From JBJXGF01 sp046153015 (GTDB lineage: Bacteria > Actinomycetota > Acidimicrobiia > Acidimicrobiales > CAIXPF01): a stretch of DNA of 31,127 nucleotides. The translations under genes and the position numbers were made by a program. The notes beneath the pieces were generated by a model, which saw only the letters and a list, made by a program, of their open reading frames with translations, had not been told where the DNA came from and did no database searches. This document shows, piece by piece, positions 16,991 to 25,672 of the stretch (position 1 is the stretch's first letter; every line of letters begins with the position of its first letter). The DNA is taken from positions 1-31,127 of the forward strand of contig JBJXGF010000072.1 of assembly GCA_046153015.1 (NCBI GenBank), written 5' to 3'.

Positions 16991-17245
16991 CTATATCTCC
17001 TCCCAGAAGCTGAAATCCCACTCACCGTCGGTGTCGAAGTCGCAGCTGTAACCAGTGGTCTCCAGCTTCCCAGCCGAGTTCCGCTCCAACATGTACGTGA
17101 ACGTGCCGCCTAAACGGCTGCATTCACGTTGAAATGCCGCTTCCCGTTTCGGCAGCGCACCCGCGGGATCGGCGGCAAGGATGAGCGCGCCCCCCAAGAT
17201 AGACCCAGCAATCCCGGCTGCGGGAAGGATCTGTTTGATCTTCAT
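16991..17245 (-). CDS. Small secreted protein, first gene of a two-gene unit
   Basis: The product is 84 aa from the ATG at 17245, which has AGGAG seven bases upstream. MKIKQILPAAGIAGS and a long hydrophobic core ending in AGA at about residue 30 form a Sec signal peptide. The mature part has two Cys (ECSRLGG and GYSCDFDTDG) and an acidic, aromatic C-terminus (GEWDFSFWEEI). No family is recognised. The protein is probably exported with one disulfide and may act with the protein encoded just downstream. Its last codons (WEEI and stop) contain the SD of that gene. Confidence 0.72.
   Translation of the reverse strand: MKIKQILPAAGIAGSILGGALILAADPAGALPKREAAFQRECSRLGGTFTYMLERNSAGKLETTGYSCDFDTDGEWDFSFWEEI
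16996..17004 (-). promoter_or_regulatory. Strong ribosome binding site embedded in the end of the upstream gene
   Basis: On the minus strand GGGAGGAGA spans 17004-16996 and is seven bases from the ATG at 16988. It also encodes the final Trp-Glu-Glu-Ile of the upstream secreted protein, so the C-terminal residues and the downstream initiation signal share the same bases. The spacing suits reinitiation after termination. Confidence 0.75.
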
Positions 17246-17287
17246 GAGGTCTCCTGCCTTCCGTAGTTGATGGCTGTTTGACCTCAC

Positions 17288-18030
17288 CCTCCCACCTACT
17301 GCATGGCGCGCCCATGGGGGTGTTCCCCTACCCTATTGCCGCCCCAATAGCGTCCGGCCTCGAAATCCGGACCGGTGGCGTTGCTCGGTCGTAGGCGATG
17401 AACTCCTAACTGGCCAGCATCAGCCCGGCGGCCGGGTTGAGCGACGTGTACTGGGGCCGGACGCGAGATCGAGCTCGCGGGCATCGAGGCAGGCACGCTC
17501 ATCGATCGCCTTGTGAGCCGACGAGCCGCGGTTGCTTGTCGACGCGTGACTGAGCGGCGACGGGAGACACGGACCCGTGGGTGACGAACGGAGTCGATGG
17601 AGCGACACGGAAGCTGGCCTCGCCGGGAGCTGGGGCGGTCGGCCCGCCGATTGCCCCAAGCGAGCGCGCCACCTCGGACGGCCGAGGCGGTGGCATCCCG
17701 ATTGACTGAGCCAGAGGCGAGCTGAGCTAGTGGAAGACCAGTCCTCGACTTCGCGGCTGGCTTTCCAGGCGAGCTGGTCGTGCCGTGGCCCTCGGAGGCG
17801 CGTGCTGGGGCGTTCACGAACACGGGTCCGGTCGAGCATCTAGCTGCCGCCACCGGCGCAGGCGTGTTCGGCGGGCATCGTGGCCTCCTGGCGGCGATCC
17901 TGCCGGACGGCGACGATCAGCGCGCCGCGGAGGGCGCGTACGCCGCCGATGATCGAGCCCAAACAGCGCGGCCGGCGGCGCCCACCGGAGTCACGTCCGA
18001 CGACCTCCCGGCACGCGCGAGGATCTGACG
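17288..18030. other. 743-bp interval with no supported gene
   Basis: Reading frames here are open but their translations are Arg/Pro/Ser-rich and match no family; they look like GC-driven open frames or deeply decayed DNA. A 6-bp inverted repeat, CTATTG...CAATAG (17333-17350), lies about 90 bp upstream of the small secreted-protein gene and might be an operator. The last 100 bases should contain the promoter of the cyclase gene, but no clear -35/-10 pair is visible. Confidence 0.4.
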
Positions 18031-20772
18031 GTGGCAGCGCGGCCGACCGGGACAGTGACGTTCCTCTTCACGGACATCGAACAGTCGACCCGGCTGTGGG
18101 AGGCCTCGCCGGGGGAGATGGAACGGGCCCTGGGATCCCACGACCAGATCTTGCGGTCCTCGGTGCACGAGGCGGGCGGAGTGGTGTTCGCCACCGGCGG
18201 CGACGGGTTCGCCGCCGCGTTCAACCGCGCCGAGCACGCCGTCGCCGCGGCGGTCCGCGCCCAACGCCGGCTCGCCAACGAGCCCTGGCCAACGGGCGCG
18301 GCGCTGCGTGTGCGGATGGGCCTGCACACCGGCGAGGCGCACGAGCGCGACGGCGACTACTACGGCCCGGCGGTGAACCGAGCGGCGCGGCTGATGGCCG
18401 CCGGGCACGGCGGCCAGATCCTGCTGTCCGGGGCGACGGTTGCGGTGATCGGAAAGCTCCCCGACGGCGCCGTGCTCGTTGACCTGGGCGAGCATCGGCT
18501 GAGCGACGTCAGCGAGCCGCTCACTGTGCACATGACCATCGCCGATGGGCTGGCGACGCGCTTCCCGCCGCTGCGCACCGTCGAGCGTGTCCCCGGCAAC
18601 CTGCCCACGACGGCGACCTCGTTCGTGGGGCGTTTCGACGAGTACGCGCAGGCGTCGAAGCTGCTCCAGACAAGTCGGCTGCTGACCATTATCGGCCCCG
18701 GCGGCATCGGCAAGACCCGCCTCGCGTTGCACATCGCAGCTGATCATGCGTCGCAGCTCCCCGATGGAGTCTGGTTCATTGACCTGCTCCCCATCGTCGA
18801 CGGGCAGGCAGCCGCCGCGGCGGCCGCCCCGCTCTGCATCCAGCTGCCGCCCGACCGTGAACCGCAGCGCGTGTTGGTCGAAGCGCTTGCCGCCCAGCGC
18901 CTGCTGCTGGTGCTGGACAACTGCGAGCACGTGCGCGAGGAAGCCGCCACCCTGGTGGATGCGATCATCAGCAGCTGCCCCGGCGTCACCGTGCTGGCCA
19001 CCAGCCGGGAACCGTTGGGCGTCCCCGGCGAGCAGCTGTTTCCGCTGCCGCCGATGGGTGAGAGCGCGGCGGACCTGTTCATCGAACGAGCCCGGCTCGC
19101 TTCACCGAGCTTCGAACCAACCAGGGGCGAGCATCGCCAGATCACTGAGCTCTGCGAACGTCTCGACGGGCTGCCCCTGGCGATTGAGCTCGCCGCGGGC
19201 CGTGTCCGTTCCCACAGCGTGGAGGAGCTGCTCGACGCCGTCAACGACCGCTTCCGGATCCTGCGCGCGGCGCGGCTCGCCCCCAGCAGCCGCCCGGAGA
19301 GACACTCGAGCATGCGGCGAACCATCGAATGGTCCTATGACCTGCTGACGCCTTCCGAGCAGGTGATCTTCGACCGCTGCTCGGTGTTCGCCGGCCCGTT
19401 CACTCGCGCCGCAGCGGCCGCGATCTGCGCCGACAGCGACGTCGACGACGTCGACGACGCGCTCGACTCGCTCATCGACAAGTCATTGATCACCGTTCGC
19501 CCCGGCACCTTGCGTACGAATCGACTGGATCTTCTGGACAGCATGCGGGCCTTCGGCCGCGAGCGTCTCAACGAACGACGCGAAGCCGGAACCATCGCAG
19601 CCCGCCACGCCCGGTGGTACGCCGAGTTCGCTTACCGCACTGGCGTCGACCATTTCGGCGAAGGTGAAGCCGAACGCGTCGGTGGGCTTCTCGGCGCACT
19701 CGACAACTGCCGATCGGCGTTCCACCAACTGTGCCAGCATGATCTGATCGCGGCCGAGCAGCTGTGCGCAGGGTTCGTGGCGGCGGGCTGGACGATGACC
19801 TACGAGCCCTTCGAGTGGTCGCTTCAGGTCTGGCGGCCGGACCCCGAGCGCGAGCCGAATGACATCCACCTGTGGTATTGCGCCACGGTGGCCTGGGCGG
19901 CGTTGTCCTTCCATCGATCGGACGTGTCTCGCCAAGTCCGAGCTCACCTCGCCGGAATCGGCGCCGACCCTGCGCACCCGGCGGTAATCGACGTGGACTT
20001 CGCGTGGTGGACCGACCTGCTGTACCACCCCGACGAACACCCCGGGCTGGACCTGCGAGGGGCCGCGCTTGACCTCATCCGCTGTGCCGAGGCCACCGGA
20101 TCTGCGTACCGGATCGCCATGGCGGCCCAACAGACCGCCTGGCAATTCGACATCCCCGAGGCGCTCGAGCGGCTCGACGAAGGCATCAGGCGCAGCGAGG
20201 CCGACGGCTGCCTGACGGTTCCCGCCATGATGCGCGTCGTACGAGCGCTGTTCCTCCAGGCCAGCGACCCCACACGCGCCAGAACCGATCTCGACGAGGC
20301 GATGGACATGGCCGCGTTGGCGCACGCGCCGTTCGTCATCACCAGCGCCGTCGACGCGCTCACCAACAGTCGGCTCTCCGACTTGGACCGAGACGCCAGG
20401 CTCGCCGCCAACGACGGGATGCTGCTGACGTGGCATCGCGCCGGCGACGAGACCCGGATGTGCGTGATCCTGGCCAGCGTGCTCACGCTGCTCGACCAGC
20501 CCCGCCAGGACGCCGACATCGTCTATCTCAGCGCCGCCCTGGACGCTCGCCACAGCCGCCACAACGACCCCCGAACCCAGCGCCAGGTCACCGCCGCGGC
20601 ACAGCTCGCCGCTGCCCGGCTCGGCCCAGCTCAGGTCGATCGCGAACAGCGAGCGGGTCAACGAGCAGCCATGGTCGACGTTCTCACCCGAGCTCGCCAG
20701 GCGATCGCCGCCGCACGTCGTTTCAACCTCGAGGCGCCGCCCGAATCCGCTGACGAGAGGCCCTTACGATGA
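18031..20772 (+). CDS. Class III adenylate cyclase-ATPase regulator (AfsR/Rv0386-like without HTH)
   Basis: This 913-aa cytoplasmic protein has three parts. Residues about 5-170 are a class III nucleotidyl cyclase with metal Asps D15 (FLFTDIEQST) and D58 (GGDGF) and transition-state N116 and R120 (VNRAARL). Residues about 195-500 are an NB-ARC/STAND ATPase with FVGR, P-loop GPGGIGKT (222-229), Walker B LLLVLDNCEH (D296), ATSREPLGVPGE and GLPLAIELAAGR. The remainder is helical, TPR-like. Proteins of this design (for example mycobacterial Rv0386) usually end in a LuxR HTH; here the C-terminus is a plain helical tail with no HTH visible, so output may be only cAMP or protein contacts. The GTG at 18031 is preceded by GAGG and sits at the domain edge. 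All catalytic residues named are present, so it may be active. Confidence 0.9.
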   Translation: MAARPTGTVTFLFTDIEQSTRLWEASPGEMERALGSHDQILRSSVHEAGGVVFATGGDGFAAAFNRAEHAVAAAVRAQRRLANEPWPTGAALRVRMGLHTGEAHERDGDYYGPAVNRAARLMAAGHGGQILLSGATVAVIGKLPDGAVLVDLGEHRLSDVSEPLTVHMTIADGLATRFPPLRTVERVPGNLPTTATSFVGRFDEYAQASKLLQTSRLLTIIGPGGIGKTRLALHIAADHASQLPDGVWFIDLLPIVDGQAAAAAAAPLCIQLPPDREPQRVLVEALAAQRLLLVLDNCEHVREEAATLVDAIISSCPGVTVLATSREPLGVPGEQLFPLPPMGESAADLFIERARLASPSFEPTRGEHRQITELCERLDGLPLAIELAAGRVRSHSVEELLDAVNDRFRILRAARLAPSSRPERHSSMRRTIEWSYDLLTPSEQVIFDRCSVFAGPFTRAAAAAICADSDVDDVDDALDSLIDKSLITVRPGTLRTNRLDLLDSMRAFGRERLNERREAGTIAARHARWYAEFAYRTGVDHFGEGEAERVGGLLGALDNCRSAFHQLCQHDLIAAEQLCAGFVAAGWTMTYEPFEWSLQVWRPDPEREPNDIHLWYCATVAWAALSFHRSDVSRQVRAHLAGIGADPAHPAVIDVDFAWWTDLLYHPDEHPGLDLRGAALDLIRCAEATGSAYRIAMAAQQTAWQFDIPEALERLDEGIRRSEADGCLTVPAMMRVVRALFLQASDPTRARTDLDEAMDMAALAHAPFVITSAVDALTNSRLSDLDRDARLAANDGMLLTWHRAGDETRMCVILASVLTLLDQPRQDADIVYLSAALDARHSRHNDPRTQRQVTAAAQLAAARLGPAQVDREQRAGQRAAMVDVLTRARQAIAAARRFNLEAPPESADERPLR

Positions 20773-21250
20773 CCGACTGAGCCTTGTCGTCTTGGCAGGA
20801 GCTGCCGAGTGCGTCACTGTTCTGTCGGGCGGTCGGGCTGTCGGGCGGTCGGATCGCAAGCGGGTGTGTCCGGCGGTCGTAGACCTCGGGTTGGACGCAT
20901 CGCGACCCGCGATGTCGACCAGGTGGCGCTGCGATCGGGACCCCAGTGGCACGGCGGGTTCGCCTTTGTTGAGCTCCGGCTCGGTCGAGGCGCGTTTCGC
21001 CGCTGCGTCGACGTGTGCGACGGCCTCACCCGCTGAGAGCTAGGCCACACCCCCAAGGCGGCGCTCGTGTTACCCCCAACTGCGCGACCTCGGTGAGTCC
21101 GGCCGCCCGTCAAGCTGCAGACCCAGGTGGTCACGTTCGCGCCAATGGCCGCAGACGCTCGTTCGTTGACCACGCGAGATCGGCGGCGCGAAAATCGCGC
21201 ACAATGCGGCTGCGCAGCGGTTGCTCGCAAGTGAAGCAGTGAGGAGCGCC
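20773..21250 (+). other. 478-bp intergenic interval with a short direct repeat
   Basis: No convincing gene. TGTCGGGCGGTCGG occurs twice, at 20823-20836 and 20839-20852, giving a 16-bp period. The 3' end supplies GAGGAG (21241-21246) before the next gene. Short open frames here show no family resemblance. Confidence 0.5.
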
Positions 21251-24112
21251 ATGGTGTCGATCGCGGTAGCAGCGGGGAAGCAGAAGCCGACACGACTCGG
21301 GCGGTTCCTCGACAGGAACCGCTGGCTGCGCTGGGCGATGCTGATCGGTTCGATCGCAGCCGCAGTTGTCCTGTCGATCGTGGCCGATGCGAACGGCGCC
21401 GAGGATCACCTGCTCGGCATCGACACCGACGTCTACTTGGCGGTGGCGGGCCTGTTCGTGGCTGCTCTCGCGCTCGAGAGAGTCACCGAACTGGTCATCG
21501 CCCCGTGGGTGGGCAACGGGGACAGGGCGGTCGACAGGGCCGTGCTCATCGCCAGCCTCTCGTTCGTGGTCGCCGTCGCCCTGGCGGCCATGATCGGCCT
21601 CAGCGCCGTGCCCCTGTTGGGAGTCGACGGAGGCGGCGGCGCCGACTCGACACTTGCCGGGCTTCGCTGGCTCGACCTGTTGGCGGTCGGGTTTGCGCTC
21701 TCGGGTGGAGCGAAGCCGCTGCACGACCTGGTGTCGCGTCTTGAGAAGAACGTGCAGGAACGCAAGCGCGGCGCGCGGGACGAGTCGGATGACCTGTCGG
21801 AGACGGAGCGCCTGGCCTTTGCGGGCGGCGCCGCGCATGCCCTGTCGGTGCTTGTCGACCGCGACGAACAGCCCATCGGTCGGTTCGGTGCGGTGAAGCG
21901 GCTCTTCAAGCGAAACGGACCGACGGCGCCCATCGCGCCGGACGAGGCCGTGGCCGCCGAGTTGGCGGAGTTGACGCACCTGGTCGGGCGTATCCTGCCC
22001 GGCTGGCGCACCAAGCCGAGCGGCCGGTCGGTCGTCGCCACGGCTCACGTTGCGGCCGAGCCGGGCACAGACGAGTATCGGCGCGAGCTGTATTCGGCTG
22101 CCCATAGGGTCGAGGCGACGGTGGGTCTGCGGGCCACGCCCCTGGGGCCGAAGCTCGCCAAGGACGATAACCCCCGAGCCGCCCCGGCGAACAGGCGCTG
22201 GGCGCTTGAGGCGCTCGGTCTCGACGCGGCCACGATGGCGCCCGAGGGCACGCGTGATCGCCGGGTGAGGGTGGCAGTACTCGACACGGGTTACGCGGAG
22301 CACCCTCACTCCGTCCCAGCATCCCGTCGCGCGGCCGGCTATGACGCCCTCGACGACGACGGAGATCCTCGCGACCCGAGCATCGCGCCTGGTGGAGGCG
22401 TCCCGATACCCAAGATCAGCGGAGCGGGACGGCTGTTCAACTGGTTGGCCGATGGCGCCGACTTCGACCTGATGACCGCGAACGGACATGGCACAGGCGT
22501 GGCGTCGGTCATCGCGGCGGGCGGCGACGCCAGCCGCAGCATCAGCCCGAGCGAATGGTGGGAAGCCAGTGAGATGATCGGGGTGGCGCCCGACGCCGAG
22601 GTCATGCCGATCAGGGTCATGGGGGGGCCGGTCCACGTGCGCGACGACGACGTCGCCAGGGGCGTCCGCAAGGCGTTCGAGCTGAACGCCGACGTGATCT
22701 CGATGTCGCTCGGGGGTTTCGGGTTCCAGGACCTGAAGCAAGCCGTCAAGGACGCCACCGAGCGGGGGGTCATCGTCGTTGCGGCCGCCGGCAACGGGTT
22801 CGGCGTCGTGGTCGACCCGGCCGCCTACGGCGAGACCATCGGCGTGAGCGCCGTCACGCCCGACCTCGTTCCCTTTGCCGCCGAGTCGAGTCGAGGGCCG
22901 GAGGTCGATGTCGTCGCGCCGGGCCACCTCGTGTGGCGGGCGGCCTTCGACGAAGCCGACCTCGACCGACCGAACGTGTCGCCCAGTTCGGGCACCACCT
23001 ATGCCACGGCCCACGTCGCAGGCGTCGCCGCGAGGTGGCTTGACCATCACGGAGTCGACAAGCTGCGGGAGCGGTACCCCGCTGACCGGCTTCCGAAGCT
23101 GTTCAAACAGCTGCTCATCGACACGTGCACGCCGTGGACGGGCAGTGCGGGTGGCGCCAGCCCCGATGAGTGGGGCGCGGGCATCGTGAACGTTCCCGCG
23201 TTGCTGGCCCGACCGGTTCTTGGACCTAACGGCGAAGCGGTGGTGGAGGAGAGCGCCTACATCCACGCGTTCATTCCCCGCGACGAGCTCACCCAACTTG
23301 ACCGGATCGCAGGCGGCGTCGCCTCGGTCTTCATCGGCCGAGGGACCTACGACACGCGGGCAAAGACGGTCGAGGCCTTGGCGAAGGTCCCGAGCCTGCT
23401 CGCGGCCGAGATCGTCGACAACCGCGCCAACAACACCGTGCTGTGGTCGGCCCTGCAGGGGCGAGCGTCTGGCATCGCCGTCGGGACCGGCCACGTGGCC
23501 AGCGACGAGCTGAAGGCGGTGTTGGACGCCACCGACGCCAACGCCGAGCGGGCCTACCGGACGAGGGGGAGGGAGTTGGCGCCGCTCGATCCCGAATGGG
23601 GTGTCGGCTTCAGCAAGCCGCTGAAGAACGCGCTCGAGGGCAAGGCGCGGACGGCCACCAACTACGGCTTCCTGGGGCTGCTGGCTCTCGCGGCAGCGGT
23701 GGTCGTCGCGGTCGTGTTCTCGGAAGCCGCCACCTCAGGATCAGTGCACCTCTCGGGTATAGCTGGGGCGTTCGGAGTTCTCATGGTGGGCGTCTACGGC
23801 ATGGCTCAGGGCATTGAACGGCTTCTTGAGCTGACGGTCGCCAGGCGCGTATTCAGAGATGTTCCGGGTCGAGAGGTCGACCGGGCGCTGATCCTGCTCG
23901 GAGCCGGCGTCTTCGTCGGCGTCGTCGGCTCGATCCTCTTCGACATCGGCTTCATGGCTCTGATCTCGAACCCTGACACGACGACAGCGTCGGGACCCTG
24001 GTACGGGACCGGCGACGCCCTCGTCACCGGGCTGGCCACAGGCGGCGGCGCCAAGCCGGTTCACGACCTGCTCAGCCGGATCCGCCTCTCCGTTCCAGTC
24101 AGAGCCTCCTGA
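21251..24112 (+). CDS. Membrane-bracketed subtilisin-fold (S8) protein with Thr at the catalytic Ser position
   Basis: The product is 953 aa from the ATG at 21251, preceded by GAGGAG; GTG 21254 is an alternative. Residues 29-165 form four hydrophobic helices ending SGGAKPLHDLVSRL. A linker follows, then an S8 domain (about 335-625) with D345 (VLDTG), H413 (NGHGTG) and oxyanion N515 (AAGN). The usual GTSxAxxxxAG loop reads GTTYATAHVAG: Thr583, codon ACC, replaces the nucleophilic Ser. After an unrecognised domain (about 640-790), residues 805-945 form four more helices ending GGGAKPVHDLLSRI, clearly homologous to the N-terminal module (K155/H158 and K935/H938 correspond). Basic flanks (DRNRWLR, KNVQERKRGAR, RRVFRD, LSRIRLS) predict that both termini and the S8 domain are cytoplasmic. 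There is no signal peptide or typical propeptide. It may be a pseudoprotease or a rare Thr enzyme; function unknown. Confidence 0.9.
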   Translation: MVSIAVAAGKQKPTRLGRFLDRNRWLRWAMLIGSIAAAVVLSIVADANGAEDHLLGIDTDVYLAVAGLFVAALALERVTELVIAPWVGNGDRAVDRAVLIASLSFVVAVALAAMIGLSAVPLLGVDGGGGADSTLAGLRWLDLLAVGFALSGGAKPLHDLVSRLEKNVQERKRGARDESDDLSETERLAFAGGAAHALSVLVDRDEQPIGRFGAVKRLFKRNGPTAPIAPDEAVAAELAELTHLVGRILPGWRTKPSGRSVVATAHVAAEPGTDEYRRELYSAAHRVEATVGLRATPLGPKLAKDDNPRAAPANRRWALEALGLDAATMAPEGTRDRRVRVAVLDTGYAEHPHSVPASRRAAGYDALDDDGDPRDPSIAPGGGVPIPKISGAGRLFNWLADGADFDLMTANGHGTGVASVIAAGGDASRSISPSEWWEASEMIGVAPDAEVMPIRVMGGPVHVRDDDVARGVRKAFELNADVISMSLGGFGFQDLKQAVKDATERGVIVVAAAGNGFGVVVDPAAYGETIGVSAVTPDLVPFAAESSRGPEVDVVAPGHLVWRAAFDEADLDRPNVSPSSGTTYATAHVAGVAARWLDHHGVDKLRERYPADRLPKLFKQLLIDTCTPWTGSAGGASPDEWGAGIVNVPALLARPVLGPNGEAVVEESAYIHAFIPRDELTQLDRIAGGVASVFIGRGTYDTRAKTVEALAKVPSLLAAEIVDNRANNTVLWSALQGRASGIAVGTGHVASDELKAVLDATDANAERAYRTRGRELAPLDPEWGVGFSKPLKNALEGKARTATNYGFLGLLALAAAVVVAVVFSEAATSGSVHLSGIAGAFGVLMVGVYGMAQGIERLLELTVARRVFRDVPGREVDRALILLGAGVFVGVVGSILFDIGFMALISNPDTTTASGPWYGTGDALVTGLATGGGAKPVHDLLSRIRLSVPVRAS

Positions 24113-24260
24113 GGCTTGATGTGCGTTGACCGCCCGACCGGGCGCGAACGACTCCCGATTCGGGGCGTCGGCTAGCTTCGATCTCGCATACCTCAGCGGA
24201 TCAACGTGTCCGACTGGGGGCAACGAGACGGACTGCGCTGGTTATATCGCGCAGGGGCGG

Positions 24261-24647
24261 TTAGATCTTCAGGATGGCGACGTTGGGGTGTGCTGCTGCG
24301 AGTCGTCGGAGATCGTCCGGGTCGTGTGTGGCGATGATGCCGCCTCCGAAGCGGATTGCCGTGGCGACGACGAGCGCATCGCTGGCCGCCTCGCGGCCAG
24401 CGCCAAGCTTTGCCAACAGGTGACCGGCGACGCGTGCCATTCGTGCTCCCGTCGTGACGACTTGCGCGAAGCCATGTGCCAGCACGGCGTCGATGGCCTC
24501 GTCGGCGCCGCGACCCGGCACTCGGATCGGTGCGTTGCGCGAGTGCGCGCTGCGCATCGCGGCGCGCACCGCGTTGTGACGCAGTGGATCGACTCGGGGT
24601 CGAGCGAGAGCGGAGACAGCCTCGCTGCCGAGGACTAGGACGGCCAC
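24261..24647 (-). CDS. PIN-domain (VapC-like) protein lacking the first catalytic Asp
   Basis: The product is 128 aa, usual for VapC toxins, which are PIN-fold endoribonucleases using three or four acidic residues and Mg2+. The later acids are present: ASDALVVATA, then IIATHDPDDLRRLAAAH. The opening strand, normally LVLDSxAL with the first catalytic Asp, reads VLVLGSEAVSAL, so Gly7 (codon GGC) replaces it. Activity may therefore be reduced or lost. The GTG start at 24647 overlaps the antitoxin gene by 13 bases, typical of TA operons. A long-lived remnant kept with its antitoxin, or a regulator, are alternatives. Confidence 0.8.
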   Translation of the reverse strand: MAVLVLGSEAVSALARPRVDPLRHNAVRAAMRSAHSRNAPIRVPGRGADEAIDAVLAHGFAQVVTTGARMARVAGHLLAKLGAGREAASDALVVATAIRFGGGIIATHDPDDLRRLAAAHPNVAILKI

Positions 24648-24853
24648 AGCTCGTCGACCGACTCGACGAGACCTTCGGGGATCGGGCCGAGCTCGGCGTC
24701 GAGCTCGTCGAGGTACTCGTCGAGCAGATCGCGCTCGAGCTCGTGCGCGACGGCGCGGGCGACGAACCCGCTCAGACCCCGATCACCTACATGGCTTTCG
24801 ACGCGCGCGGCGAGGGTCTGGTCGACGCTCACGGACCATTTGGTGACAGCCAC
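24635..24853 (-). CDS. VapB-like antitoxin paired with the PIN protein
   Basis: The product is 72 aa from the GTG at 24853, with AGGAG seven bases upstream. The N-terminal strand TKWSVSVD and the helices after it (LAARVESHV, LSGFVARAVAHELER) resemble a ribbon-helix-helix DNA-binding domain. The acidic C-terminus (DLLDEYLDELDAELGPIPEG, then a Leu-Trp end) would bind the toxin. Antitoxins of this type neutralise the partner and repress their own operon. Upstream codons in frame (from 24889) run through the operator-like repeat and are not likely to be translated. Confidence 0.8.
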   Translation of the reverse strand: MAVTKWSVSVDQTLAARVESHVGDRGLSGFVARAVAHELERDLLDEYLDELDAELGPIPEGLVESVDELWPS

Positions 24854-24862
24854 GGGCCCACT

Positions 24863-24876
24863 CCTACTAGGGTAGG
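24863..24876. promoter_or_regulatory. Candidate TA operator overlapping the ribosome binding site
   Basis: CCTACTAGGGTAGG is an inverted repeat (arms CCTAC and GTAGG, four-base centre), 10 bases before the antitoxin start. On the coding strand the AGGAG ribosome site overlaps its near edge, and TACCCT inside it could serve as a -10. That position suits autorepression by a ribbon-helix-helix antitoxin. Confidence 0.5.
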
Positions 24877-24913
24877 AATCGCGGGGCAATCCGCTTGCGC
24901 GTCGCCGAAAGCG

Positions 24914-25299
24914 ATGGCAGTGCCGGTTCGCCGGACGACAGGTGGGGCGGCCGGGGGCGAGGCGGTCGGCGCCCTCCGCGGCGTCGCCGTGCTCGGGGCC
25001 GGCATCGCCGCCGCCGCACCGCTCACGCTGCGGGCGCAGCGACGCGGCTCGCTGCAGGACCCTTACCAGAAGTTCGCCAGAGGCTGGGCCGGGTGATCCT
25101 GCTGGGGCTGGAGCTGCTGGTCGCCGCCGACATCATCCGCACCATCGCGATGCGCCCCACGCTGCAGAGCGCGGCGGTGCTGGGGATGATCGTGGTCATC
25201 CGCAGGTTCCTCAGCTTCAGCCGTGAGGTCGAGCTGGACGGGCGCTGGCCGTGGCGAGCTCGCGCTCGAGCCGCGGGTCGGCCCGCAGCAAGAGCGTGA
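24914..25299 (+). pseudogene. DUF1622 membrane protein gene with a single-base frameshift
   Basis: The C-terminal part reads LGRVILLGLELLVAADIIRT, then AVLGMIVVIRRFLSFSREVE and LDGRWPW, a strong match to the DUF1622 membrane family as recalled. The N-terminal part (from ATG 24914; VGALRGVAVLGAGIAAA, then RGSLQDPYQKF) lies in a different frame. Adding one C near 25075 would join YQKF to RQRLGRVILL and restore one protein of about 125 residues. As written, the first frame stops 13 codons after the first Met of the second part would be expected. Either the gene is newly inactivated or the base is a sequencing error. DUF1622 proteins are small membrane proteins of unknown function. It diverges from the TA pair, whose operator is just upstream. 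Confidence 0.65.
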
Positions 25300-25560
25300 C
25301 CTCGGCGCCGTCGAGGCCGACGCGGCGCACGAAGCGGTCGGAGAGGTCCTGCACGATGCCGGTGCCCTCGCCCCGGTACGGGTTGGCGGGGCGGGGCTGC
25401 AGTCAGCTGCCCCGGTCCTGGGGGGGCGCCCGTGTCCTCCCTCCGTGCTGGATGACCAGTCCTGCCTGCCTGAGCGGCCGGATGCGCTTTCGGGCGGTGT
25501 TCTCGCTGATGCCGGGGACCGCGGCTACCTCGAGGCTCCTGGGCGCGGCGAGTAGGCGTA
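25250..25560 (-). pseudogene. Regulator remnants: winged-helix piece and a possible HATPase tail
   Basis: On the minus strand, LLRLLAAPRSLEVAAVPGIS, ENTARKRIRPLRQAGLV and IQHGGR (about 25420-25560) look like a winged-helix DNA-binding unit without a start or flanking domain. Further on, YRGEGTGIVQDLSDRFV and GLDGAEVTLLLRADP (about 25260-25380) resemble the C-terminal end of an anti-sigma-type histidine-kinase ATPase fold. The two pieces need not be from one gene. A stop separates them. Low confidence: the family calls are by eye from short segments. Confidence 0.3.
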
Positions 25561-25672
25561 ACAGCTCGCCGCGGCCACAACGACTGGCCGGGCGCGTGGT
25601 GTCGACGAGCTGGATGGACGCGCGTGGACCGCGTCGGCTCGTCGCGGTGAAGGGGGCACGCAGTTTGCCAAC

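Noticed and set aside
17296..17853. Possible minus-strand gene of 185 codons
   Set aside because: No motif, no SD and an Arg/Ser/Pro-rich composition; not supported.
21131..23494. A 787-codon minus-strand open frame antisense to the S8 protein
   Set aside because: It has no family resemblance and a composition typical of antisense frames, while the plus strand has recognisable triad motifs and membrane helices.
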